Source: CAIVAT01 sp037141055 | Lineage (GTDB): Bacteria; Bacteroidota; Bacteroidia; Bacteroidales; FEN-979 | Direction of reading: 5' to 3' | Length of the DNA: 7,813 nucleotides | Assembly (NCBI GenBank): GCA_037141055.1 | Contig: JBAXDH010000149.1 | Location: 1 to 7,813, forward strand | The notes under the pieces: model-generated | Database searches by the model: none | What the model was told of the DNA's origin: nothing | Seen by the model: the letters and a program-made list of their open reading frames with translations, nothing else | Shown: positions 1-6,679 of the stretch, one piece after another | Layout: the number at the start of each line of letters is the position of its first letter | Position numbering within the stretch: the stretch's first letter is position 1 | Translations under genes and position numbers: made by a program

Positions 1-1
1 T

Positions 2-157
2 GACGGGCGTTACAAAGATATTAGCCTGATTTTCAAGTCTGGGTATATGACCCCTTCGGGGTCTGAATTTTCCCCTTTCCCTTTTTCATTTTTTACTTAC
101 GGGTATAAAAGTGATCAATCGATTAAAATTTCATACATCATTTTGGAAATTTCGTAA
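2..157 (+). other. Open frame at left edge, possible 3' end of an upstream gene
   Basis: Frame 2 is open from the window edge to a TAA at 155-157 (51 codons). The peptide begins DGRYKDISLIFKSGYM and ends IKISYIILEIS, which could be the beta-rich C-terminus of an exported protein. The middle is low-complexity (Ser/Phe/Pro-rich) and a strong hairpin lies inside it at 49-63. The competing reading is that an upstream gene ends in frame 3 at the TGA 27-29 (peptide end TGVTKILA) and everything after it is intergenic. The window alone cannot decide between these. I recognise no family. Confidence 0.2.
49..63 (+). terminator. Hairpin, candidate intrinsic terminator of the upstream gene
   Basis: GACCCC-TTC-GGGGTC is a perfect 6-bp GC-rich stem with a three-base loop. 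It is followed by TGAATTTT and then a pyrimidine-rich run (68-95) with several T tracts. This fits a rho-independent terminator separating an upstream gene from the operon that starts at 222. The U tract is interrupted, and if the frame-2 open frame (2-157) is real the hairpin would lie inside coding sequence. Confidence 0.35.
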
Positions 158-160
158 CAG

Positions 161-177
161 CCGGGAGATTTCCCCGG
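161..177. other. Bulged inverted repeat ahead of the operon
   Basis: CCGGGA, loop GATT, then TCCC(C)GG forms a six-pair stem with one bulged C. It lies 44 bases before the first ATG of the operon. No T tract follows it, so it is not a convincing terminator. It could be an operator or a leader structure. An imperfect -7-like element, TAATATTG (180-187, one mismatch to TAnnTTTG), follows it, but I see no -33 element at the right distance, so I do not call a promoter there. Confidence 0.3.
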
Positions 178-221
178 TGTAATATTGCATCATGGAAAAA
201 CATCCGTAAAAACAATAACCT

Positions 222-482
222 ATGAAACTGAAAAAAAATGTTGCCGTGAGCGAGGCAGGGCTGCTGTTCAACCCGGTTACCGGTGAATCCTTCTCCGTAA
301 ATCCCATCGGAGTTGAAATCCTCAGCCTGATCAGGGAAGAGAAGAACCCTGAGCAAATCAGTATAACGATCCTCGAAAAATATTCAACCGACCAGTCCAC
401 TTTTGAGAAAGATTACCACGATTTTATCGGAATCCTCGAACATCACAACCTCCTTGAAACCCATGAAGAAACGAAAGCTTAA
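222..482 (+). CDS. PqqD-like small protein (RRE-type fold)
   Basis: This 86-residue protein matches the PqqD pattern: an N-terminal beta strand region, then LLFNPVTGESFSVNPIGVEI (14-33), a helical stretch and a final helix ending with GILEHHNLLET (70-80). PqqD and its relatives bind the leader of a precursor peptide and present it to a modifying enzyme (RiPP recognition element). Free-standing copies also occur in gene clusters with no known peptide. It lacks a signal peptide and should be cytoplasmic. The ATG at 222 follows an A-rich leader typical of Bacteroidota. Its last 20 bases overlap the start of the ATP-grasp gene, which suggests translational coupling and a shared role. No evident precursor peptide is seen nearby. 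Family assignment is by pattern; function in this locus is inferred. Confidence 0.72.
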   Translation: MKLKKNVAVSEAGLLFNPVTGESFSVNPIGVEILSLIREEKNPEQISITILEKYSTDQSTFEKDYHDFIGILEHHNLLETHEETKA

Positions 483-1509
483 TATCGCCGTAACCGGGCT
501 GAACGCCATCGATTCGCCCGGACCGGGGGTTTCGGTGATCAGGGCACTCCATGAGGCGGCGTCGTTCGAAGTCCGCATCATCGGGCTGTCATATGAGTCG
601 CTCGAGCCGGGCATTTACATGCACAACCTGGTTGACCGCACCTACTCCATCCCCTATCCTGCGGCCGGGATCGATACCCTGCTGGCACGCCTGGAATATA
701 TCCACGAAAAGGAAAAACTCGATGTGATCATCCCCAACTTCGATGCAGAACTATTCCCGTTTATCAAGCTGGAGCCAAAGCTCAAAGCTATGGGCATACA
801 CATGTTCCTTCCCACCCTGCACCAGTTCGAAGAGCGGCATAAGGTCAACCTGAACGATTTCGGCAAGAAATACTGCATCAGTGTTCCGCGTAGCAAGGTT
901 ATCTACGACCTGAACACCGTGCACAGCCTTCCTTCGGAATTTTCATTCCCGATGATCGTGAAAGGAAAATTCTATGATGCTTCCATCGCCTACAGCATCG
1001 AACAGGTGAAAAGCTATTTCAACAAGATCAGCGCAAAATGGGGGCTGCCGATAATCATCCAGGAGTTCATCCATGGCACCGAATTCAATGTGACCGGGCT
1101 GGGCGACGGAAAGGGCAACACCATAGGTGCTGTTCCGATGCGCAAGCAGTACATCACCGACAAAGGCAAGGCATGGGGCGGAATCACCATTTCCGATGAA
1201 AAGATGCTCGACATGACCAGGAAATTCCTCAAACACACCAAATGGCGCGGCGGCTTCGAACTGGAACTGATGAAGAACAAGGACGGTGAACTATACCTCC
1301 TGGAGATCAATCCCCGGCTGCCTGCATGGATATACCTCGCCGTGGGCGTCGGGCAGAACATCCCCGAAGCGCTGGTAAACCTTGCCATGGGCGAAAAAGT
1401 AACCCCTTTTACCACGTACGATGTGGGGAAAATGTTCATCCGGTATTCCTGGGATATGATTGTTGACCGGGAAGAGTTTGAGCAGATCAGCATTTACGGG
1501 GAACTGTAA
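463..1509 (+). CDS. ATP-grasp ligase, carbamoyl-phosphate-synthase-like
   Basis: I place the start at ATG 463 (348 residues). The frame extends upstream to a TTG at 403, but that start would overlap the PqqD gene by 80 bases and add residues unlike the family. Residues 7-30 are a Rossmann-like pre-ATP-grasp strand and loop (IAVTGLNAIDSPGPGVSVIR), with DVIIPNFDAE at 87-96. The ATP-grasp part shows FPMIVKGKFYDAS (162-174), the hinge IIQEFIHGTEF (198-208) and the metal-binding end GELYLLEINPR (275-285), with E281 and N283 the likely Mg ligands. ATP-grasp enzymes activate a carboxylate as an acyl-phosphate and join it to an amine or thiol. Substrates here are unknown. The usual glycine-rich loop is replaced by KFYDAS. 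The neighbours (PqqD-like protein, PLP decarboxylase) fit ligation of an amino acid or peptide. Confidence 0.8.
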   Translation: MKKRKLNIAVTGLNAIDSPGPGVSVIRALHEAASFEVRIIGLSYESLEPGIYMHNLVDRTYSIPYPAAGIDTLLARLEYIHEKEKLDVIIPNFDAELFPFIKLEPKLKAMGIHMFLPTLHQFEERHKVNLNDFGKKYCISVPRSKVIYDLNTVHSLPSEFSFPMIVKGKFYDASIAYSIEQVKSYFNKISAKWGLPIIIQEFIHGTEFNVTGLGDGKGNTIGAVPMRKQYITDKGKAWGGITISDEKMLDMTRKFLKHTKWRGGFELELMKNKDGELYLLEINPRLPAWIYLAVGVGQNIPEALVNLAMGEKVTPFTTYDVGKMFIRYSWDMIVDREEFEQISIYGEL

Positions 1510-1518
1510 AAAGAAATG

Positions 1519-1542
1519 GCGAAATAGCGAAATAGCGAAATA
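1519..1542. repeat. Tandem octamer (GCGAAATA)x3, intergenic
   Basis: Three exact copies of GCGAAATA fill most of the 53-base gap between the ATP-grasp gene and the decarboxylase gene. The same octamer in the opposite orientation (TTTCGCTA) occurs four times at 6716-6747, so it is a dispersed simple-sequence element and not a chance local repeat. The rest of the gap is A-rich (AAAAAATAAACAAATACGAT) and acts as the leader of the next gene. Confidence 0.9.
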
Positions 1543-1562
1543 AAAAATAAACAAATACGATA

Positions 1563-2921
1563 ATGAGCAAGATCAGATATGAACGACCGGTGATTAAGAA
1601 ACTGGAGACCGGCATGCCGAATAAATTCGGAACAAGAACGGAATACGAACCCATGACCCATATCGACGGGGTGGCCGTTAACGACCTGGTAAAACAGTTT
1701 GGTTCGCCCCTGTTCGTCATTTCGGAAAAAACAGTGCGAAACACTATAAAAAAAGCAAGGAAAGCATTTGAAAACCGGTATCCGAAGGTTCAGTTCGCAT
1801 GGTCGTACAAAACCAATTACCTCAATGCTGTTTGCAGCATCTTCCACCAGGAAGGTTCATGGGCCGAGGTGGTATCGGGTTTCGAATACGACAAGGCTAT
1901 CAACCTGGGCATCGACGGCAGTAAGATCATTTTCAACGGTCCCGACAAGAGCGAACAGGACCTCACCAAGGCGATCAACAACGATTCACTGATCCACATT
2001 GATCATCTCGATGAACTCTATTCAATTGCCGAACTGGCGGAGACGCTGCAAAAACGTCCGCGGGTTGCCATCAGGGTGAACATGGATACGGGCGTTTACC
2101 CGATGTGGGACCGCTTCGGTTTCAATTATGAGAATGGACAGGCCTGGGATGCACTGAACAAGATCATGCATTCAGGGAAGATGGAACTCGTCGGGCTTCA
2201 CTGCCACATCGGCACGTTCATGCTTTCACCTTTTGCTTACGGCATTGCGGCGGCAAAACTTGCAGAACTGGCCCTCTCGGTGGAACAGAAGTTCAACCAT
2301 GAAATCAAGTACATCGACCTGGGAGGCGGTTTTGCCTCAAAGAACACCTTAAAAGGCGCTTATCTTCCCGGCAGTGACACCAACCCTTCGTTTGACGACT
2401 TTGCCGAAGCCATCACGTCGGCACTGATCAACAGCAATTTCAAAAAGGACAGGTTGCCCCTGCTCATCCTCGAGACAGGCCGTGCACTGGTAGACGAAGC
2501 AGGATACCTCGTTGGCTCGGTGATTTCAAACAAGCGTTCGAGCACAGGCCGCCGCAATACCATCATCGATGTGGGGGTGAATATTCTCTTTACCTCGTTC
2601 TGGTATGAGCACAAGATCACCCCGGCACAGGCGTTCACCCACTATTCCGAAGACACCTGCCTGTATGGCCCGCTGTGCATGAACATCGACGTGATCCGCG
2701 AAAGCACCTCACTTCCCTTGCTGAACAAAGGTGAACATATTGTCATTCACAACGTGGGTGCCTACAATATGACGCAATGGATGCAGTTTATTACATTGCG
2801 CCCCAATGTTGTTTTGATCGACCTGGATGAAAAAATCCACCTGATCCGCAACAAGGAATCGCTTGAAAACATGAACAGCATGGAGCAGATGCCGGCGCAC
2901 CTGGCATTGTTTAACAAATGA
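1563..2921 (+). CDS. Fold-type III PLP-dependent decarboxylase-like enzyme (not standard LysA)
   Basis: This 452-residue protein has the alanine-racemase-fold barrel followed by a C-terminal beta domain, as in diaminopimelate, ornithine and related decarboxylases. Visible landmarks are the PLP lysine K83 in AWSYKTNY, the ring-stacking region GLHCHIGT (211-218), the phosphate-binding GGG (254-256), ETGR (304-307) in place of the common EPGR, the active-site cysteine C372 in YGPLCMNID, and Y401 in NVGAYNM. In lysine- and DAP-type enzymes the residue after the cysteine is acidic (C-E or C-D) and binds the distal amine; here it is M373. The substrate is therefore probably different. An N-terminal extension of about 40 residues precedes the barrel. 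The ATG at 1563 is preceded by an A-rich leader. It is probably cytoplasmic and co-transcribed with the ATP-grasp gene. Family is secure; substrate is not. Confidence 0.85.
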   Translation: MSKIRYERPVIKKLETGMPNKFGTRTEYEPMTHIDGVAVNDLVKQFGSPLFVISEKTVRNTIKKARKAFENRYPKVQFAWSYKTNYLNAVCSIFHQEGSWAEVVSGFEYDKAINLGIDGSKIIFNGPDKSEQDLTKAINNDSLIHIDHLDELYSIAELAETLQKRPRVAIRVNMDTGVYPMWDRFGFNYENGQAWDALNKIMHSGKMELVGLHCHIGTFMLSPFAYGIAAAKLAELALSVEQKFNHEIKYIDLGGGFASKNTLKGAYLPGSDTNPSFDDFAEAITSALINSNFKKDRLPLLILETGRALVDEAGYLVGSVISNKRSSTGRRNTIIDVGVNILFTSFWYEHKITPAQAFTHYSEDTCLYGPLCMNIDVIRESTSLPLLNKGEHIVIHNVGAYNMTQWMQFITLRPNVVLIDLDEKIHLIRNKESLENMNSMEQMPAHLALFNK

Positions 2922-2922
2922 G

Positions 2923-2940
2923 ATAAAGCTTTATTTTTGC
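2923..2940 (+). promoter_or_regulatory. Candidate Bacteroidota promoter before the transporter gene
   Basis: TATTTTTGC at 2932-2940 matches the Bacteroidota -7 consensus TAnnTTTGC. A -33-like ATTGTTT lies at 2906-2912, about 20 bases upstream, inside the end of the decarboxylase gene. This would start transcription near 2945 and give a leader of about 20 bases to the TTG at 2967. The -7 element overlaps a perfect 12-bp palindrome (2923-2934, ATAAAGCTTTAT), which could be a binding site or chance. It would allow the membrane genes to be transcribed apart from the enzyme genes. Confidence 0.4.
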
Positions 2941-2966
2941 CAAATTGATACCCTGAAGACAATTCA

Positions 2967-5177
2967 TTGACTTATAAAAGACTCACATATACTTTTCCCT
3001 CGTTCCTGTCGAGCATTCTGAACAGTTACGCCCAGATCTTTTTTTCAAACAGCAGGATATTCGCCATGATCCTCCTGGTTGTCTCCTTTTTCGATGCCTG
3101 GGCAGGTGCAAGCGGACTGATTGCCGTAGTGGTTTCGAATACCCTGGCCTACCTGATGGGGTTGAACCGCCATAAGATCAAACAGGGAAACTACGGCTTC
3201 AACAGTTTGCTTGTCGGGCTCGGTTTTGGCGTTTTTTATCAGCCCGGACCCCAGTTTTTCATCATTCTCGCATTTGCCTCGCTCCTTACCCTTTTCCTGA
3301 CCGTGATGTTGGAGGGGGTGATCGGGAAATACGGGCTGCCCTTCCTGAGCATTTCATTTCTGCTCGGAACCTGGCTGGTAAGCCTGGCAACAAGGCAGTT
3401 TTCTTCACTCCAAATAAGTGAACGGGGCCTTTACATGACCAATGAAATGTTCATGCTGGGGGGGCATCGCATGGTAACATCCTACAACTGGTTCAACGAC
3501 CTTGGAATCCCGGATGCACTGCGGCTTTATTTCACTTCGCTGGGAGCCATCTTTTTTCAATATCACCTTTTTGCCGGAATCCTTATTGCCGTTGGATTGC
3601 TGGTTTATTCACGCATCGCATTCATCCTGTCGCTGGTGGGTTTCTTTTCGGCCTGGGCCTATTACAATTTCATCGGGGCCGACATCCGTGAACTCAGTTA
3701 CAGCTACATCGGGTTTAACTTCATCCTGACATCGATCGCCATCGGCGGATTTTTCATCATTCCATCGAGGTGGTCCTTCCTGTGGGTGATTTTACTTACG
3801 CCGCTGATTTCCATTATCCTTACAAGCACCCAGGCAGTTTTTTCAATGTTCCAGCTTTCCGTATATTCATTGCCGTTCAACATGGTGGTTCTGGTATTCC
3901 TGTATGTGCTCAAATTCCGTGAACGCTTTTACGACAAACCTGAACTGGTCGCATACCAGCAGTTTTCTCCCGAGAAAAACCTCTACTCCCATGTCAATTA
4001 CAAAGCCCGCTTCGGAAAATCGCTCTATTTCCCGATTGTCCTGCCTTTCTGGGGCGAATGGAAGGTAACCCAGAGCCACAACGGGAAGTTCACCCACCAG
4101 GGCGACTGGCGCCATGCCTGGGATTTTGAGATCATGGACGAGGAAGGGCTCACCTATAGCGGCGACGGGAGCGACCGCGATCATTATTATGCCTACAACA
4201 AGCCTGTCATCGCTCCTGCCGACGGCCAGGTGGAGGAGATCCTCGATGAAGTGGAAGAGAACGAGATCGGAAATGTCGACCTTGAGCATAACTGGGGGAA
4301 TACCCTCATTTTACGCCATGCCGACCATCTGTATTCCAAATTATCACACCTTAAGAAAGGCAGTTTTAAAGTGGCTGCCGGCGATACAGTGAAAAAGGGA
4401 CAGGTACTGGCTGCCTGCGGCAACTCCGGGCGATCACCGGTTCCGCACATCCATTTCCAGCTCCAGGGCACACCCTATATCGGGTCCGCCACACTTGACT
4501 ACCCGATAAGTCATTACATCCGGCATAAAAGCGGCGTTTTCGAGCTAAAATCCTATGAGTCGCCCGAGAATAACGTGATGGTTTCAAACATCAGCAAAAA
4601 CAGCTCGCTTGAAAAAGCATTCCACTTCATTCCCGGGCAGAAATTCCAGTTCCAGGTCACTCCCGGCGGAGGCATTGAATACCAGGTTGACTGGGAAGTT
4701 CAGGTCGATGCAGTTAACCTGACTTATATTTACTGTGAAAAATCAAAATCGCGGGCCTGGTTCCGCAATGACGGCGACATCCATTACTTCACTCATTTTG
4801 AAGGTGACCGGTCGTCGGTACTGTTTAAATTCTTCCTCGGCGCATATAAAGTAACCATGGGATACTACCGGAACCTGCTGGTTAAAGATCAGTACCCGGT
4901 GAATACCTTCACCAACCGGTTTGTCGGGCTGATGCAGGATTTTGCTGCACCCTTCGTGCTTTTCACACGGTCGGAATACAGCCTCAGGTACCTTGGCATG
5001 GACGATGCCCTCATGCAGACCAACATCCGGCTCCGCTCGGAAGTGTCGGCCCGCGTCGGCAGGCAGGAAATCAGGAGAATGGAATGTGAAATGTTCGTTG
5101 GCCACCTGGGACTTGAGCGATTCATCATCCGCGAAAATGAAGATGAAACCGTTGTTAAACTGATCAGTGGCCGATGA
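2967..5177 (+). CDS. Urea-transporter-family membrane domain fused to M23 metallopeptidase domain
   Basis: The start is TTG at 2967. An in-frame stop at 2946-2948 leaves no upstream ATG, and the first internal ATG (3066) would remove the conserved ILNSYAQIFFS segment (17-27) of the urea transporter family. Residues 1-320 are hydrophobic with about ten membrane segments and show the UT repeats: QGNYGFNSLLVGLGFG (73-88) and LPF (124-126) in the first half, YSYIGFNFILTSIAIGG (245-261) and SLPFNMV (301-307) in the second. Residues 350-520 are an M23 (lysostaphin/LytM-type) domain: HAWDFE (383-388), KPVIAPADGQV (412-422), GDTVKKGQVLAACGNSG (472-488) and PHIHFQL (493-499). About 215 further residues form a soluble C-terminal region I do not recognise. 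Predicted roles are small-solute passage through the inner membrane and a zinc peptidase or peptide-binding domain. The next gene overlaps by four bases (ATGA). Confidence 0.85.
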   Translation: MTYKRLTYTFPSFLSSILNSYAQIFFSNSRIFAMILLVVSFFDAWAGASGLIAVVVSNTLAYLMGLNRHKIKQGNYGFNSLLVGLGFGVFYQPGPQFFIILAFASLLTLFLTVMLEGVIGKYGLPFLSISFLLGTWLVSLATRQFSSLQISERGLYMTNEMFMLGGHRMVTSYNWFNDLGIPDALRLYFTSLGAIFFQYHLFAGILIAVGLLVYSRIAFILSLVGFFSAWAYYNFIGADIRELSYSYIGFNFILTSIAIGGFFIIPSRWSFLWVILLTPLISIILTSTQAVFSMFQLSVYSLPFNMVVLVFLYVLKFRERFYDKPELVAYQQFSPEKNLYSHVNYKARFGKSLYFPIVLPFWGEWKVTQSHNGKFTHQGDWRHAWDFEIMDEEGLTYSGDGSDRDHYYAYNKPVIAPADGQVEEILDEVEENEIGNVDLEHNWGNTLILRHADHLYSKLSHLKKGSFKVAAGDTVKKGQVLAACGNSGRSPVPHIHFQLQGTPYIGSATLDYPISHYIRHKSGVFELKSYESPENNVMVSNISKNSSLEKAFHFIPGQKFQFQVTPGGGIEYQVDWEVQVDAVNLTYIYCEKSKSRAWFRNDGDIHYFTHFEGDRSSVLFKFFLGAYKVTMGYYRNLLVKDQYPVNTFTNRFVGLMQDFAAPFVLFTRSEYSLRYLGMDDALMQTNIRLRSEVSARVGRQEIRRMECEMFVGHLGLERFIIRENEDETVVKLISGR

Positions 5178-6679
5178 AAATCAACAATAAATTTCTTTTG
5201 ATCCTGCTTGTATTGCTCTCACCGGTTGCGGCCAGGTCGTCTGTCAAACTCGATTTTACCACGGTCGACATGCTTACCTTCCGGTTATACCAGGAAAAAA
5301 AATGGGATAGCCTAATCGGCATCGGCCATCAGGCGCTTCGTCAAGACATCGATTACTACTACCTCAGGGTTAGAATGGGCATCGCATATTTTGAACAGAA
5401 AGAGTATTTCCCGGCAACAACCCATCTTAAAAAAGCCATGCAGTTCAACTCAGGTGACCAATTTGTCGCAGATTACTTATACCGTGCCTATGTTTATACA
5501 AACCGGCCCGAAGAGGCAAATATCCTCAGAAAGACGATGTCACCGCAGGCACGTGACACGGCACTGGTGTCAAACGCAATTCTACAATCTGTTCATGTTG
5601 AAGCCGGCTATACCTTCAGCAGCGACCGCGCCCCAAAAAATCTCACAAAGCTGATGGATACAGCCAATATTTATGGTGAACAGGATCTTTACGGTAACAG
5701 TATATACAGCAACCTCAGTCTGAATCTGAGAGTTTCAAACAGGATTGGTTTGACTCTGGCTTACAATTACCTCAATTTCTCAAAAACAAAATATATTCAG
5801 TATGGCCAGTTGGAACATCAGCTTACAAGTATTACCGACACATCATGGGGTAAATTATACAATTATGCAACCCCAAATCCATGGATTATCTATGATACCA
5901 GTTTCAAATACCAGGTAAAGCAGCATGAGATACATATTGGGGCCTCGATTTCATCAGGAGCTGGATTCAGAATAATGCCGGCATTTCACTTAATTCATGT
6001 TGCATACACAATGACCAACATAACATCCGGGTTTGAAACCAGGCAGGATCCGTGGTATTATACAAATTTCAACAGTACCTTGTATTCGTTACCCTTTGAG
6101 CAATTGAACTATACTTTTTCACAAAAAGACACGTCCTTTAACAATTATGTGGCGGCCCTGGAAATAACAAAAGATTTTGGCCTTTTCAAAGCCGGGTTAT
6201 CTGGAAGCTGGTCGAACCTGAATAACAAAAAACAAAAACAGGTTGGCGTTTCACTGACATATTTCCCATTGGGAAACCTCAATTTTTACGGAACCACCGC
6301 GGTGACCGGATTTTTTCAGGGGAAAAATAAACGGCTCCTGCTTAGTCAGATTCTGGGCGCAAAAATAACCTCCTGGTTATGGGGAGAGGTGAATTTTTAT
6401 TATGGCGATTATACCAATGCCAATATTTTCAATGGTTCAATCGTTTATAACAACAGTGACATCATTGATTACCGTGGGGGTGCAACCCTGATATTTGCTG
6501 TAAGCAAACATATTCAGCTATCGCTCATTTACCAGTATTTTCGCAAGGAAAGCGAGCAAATATATTACATAAAAACCCCGGACACATCTAATCCCGGCAC
6601 TTTCAAGGAGATACCACAAACAAAAAACAATCCCTACAATACAAACACAATAATCGGAGGAATCACATGGAAATTTTAA
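5174..6679 (+). CDS. TPR plus beta-barrel outer-membrane protein
   Basis: This 501-residue protein begins with a signal peptide (MKINNKFLLILLVLLSPVAA, likely cleaved near residues 20-23). Residues about 30-120 are helical with TPR character, for example GIAYFEQKEYFPATTHLKKA (69-88). From about residue 135 the chain alternates polar and aromatic residues as in a transmembrane beta-barrel, with strands such as SVHVEAGYTFSS and NLSLNLRVSNRIGLTLAYNY. It ends in GGITWKF, the aromatic C-terminal signature used for outer-membrane insertion. The arrangement resembles YaiO-type TPR/barrel proteins, but no specific family is certain. It starts inside the stop codon of the transporter gene, so the two are translationally coupled. 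The part encoding the barrel is visibly more AT-rich than the upstream genes. Confidence 0.78.
   Translation: MKINNKFLLILLVLLSPVAARSSVKLDFTTVDMLTFRLYQEKKWDSLIGIGHQALRQDIDYYYLRVRMGIAYFEQKEYFPATTHLKKAMQFNSGDQFVADYLYRAYVYTNRPEEANILRKTMSPQARDTALVSNAILQSVHVEAGYTFSSDRAPKNLTKLMDTANIYGEQDLYGNSIYSNLSLNLRVSNRIGLTLAYNYLNFSKTKYIQYGQLEHQLTSITDTSWGKLYNYATPNPWIIYDTSFKYQVKQHEIHIGASISSGAGFRIMPAFHLIHVAYTMTNITSGFETRQDPWYYTNFNSTLYSLPFEQLNYTFSQKDTSFNNYVAALEITKDFGLFKAGLSGSWSNLNNKKQKQVGVSLTYFPLGNLNFYGTTAVTGFFQGKNKRLLLSQILGAKITSWLWGEVNFYYGDYTNANIFNGSIVYNNSDIIDYRGGATLIFAVSKHIQLSLIYQYFRKESEQIYYIKTPDTSNPGTFKEIPQTKNNPYNTNTIIGGITWKF

Noticed and set aside
192..209. Six-codon leader frame (MEKHP) before the PqqD-like gene
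   Set aside because: Too short to distinguish from chance, with no repeated regulatory codons that would suggest attenuation.
131..400. - strand open frames across the operon start (131-400 and 138-356)
   Set aside because: They are antisense to the PqqD-like gene, match no family, and disagree with the clear + strand PqqD pattern.
403..462. Earlier TTG start for the ATP-grasp gene
   Set aside because: It adds 20 residues unlike the family and overlaps the PqqD gene by 80 bases; ATG 463 leads directly into the Rossmann strand.
1014..1493. 159-codon - strand frame inside the ATP-grasp gene
   Set aside because: It is the shadow of a well-supported ATP-grasp coding region; the translation is Ser/Pro/Phe-rich with no recognisable domain.
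1519..1542. CRISPR-like array
   Set aside because: The octamer units are directly adjacent with no spacers, so this is a simple tandem repeat.
3867..4289. 140-codon - strand frame inside the UT-M23 gene
   Set aside because: It is antisense to conserved M23 motifs and has no domain of its own.
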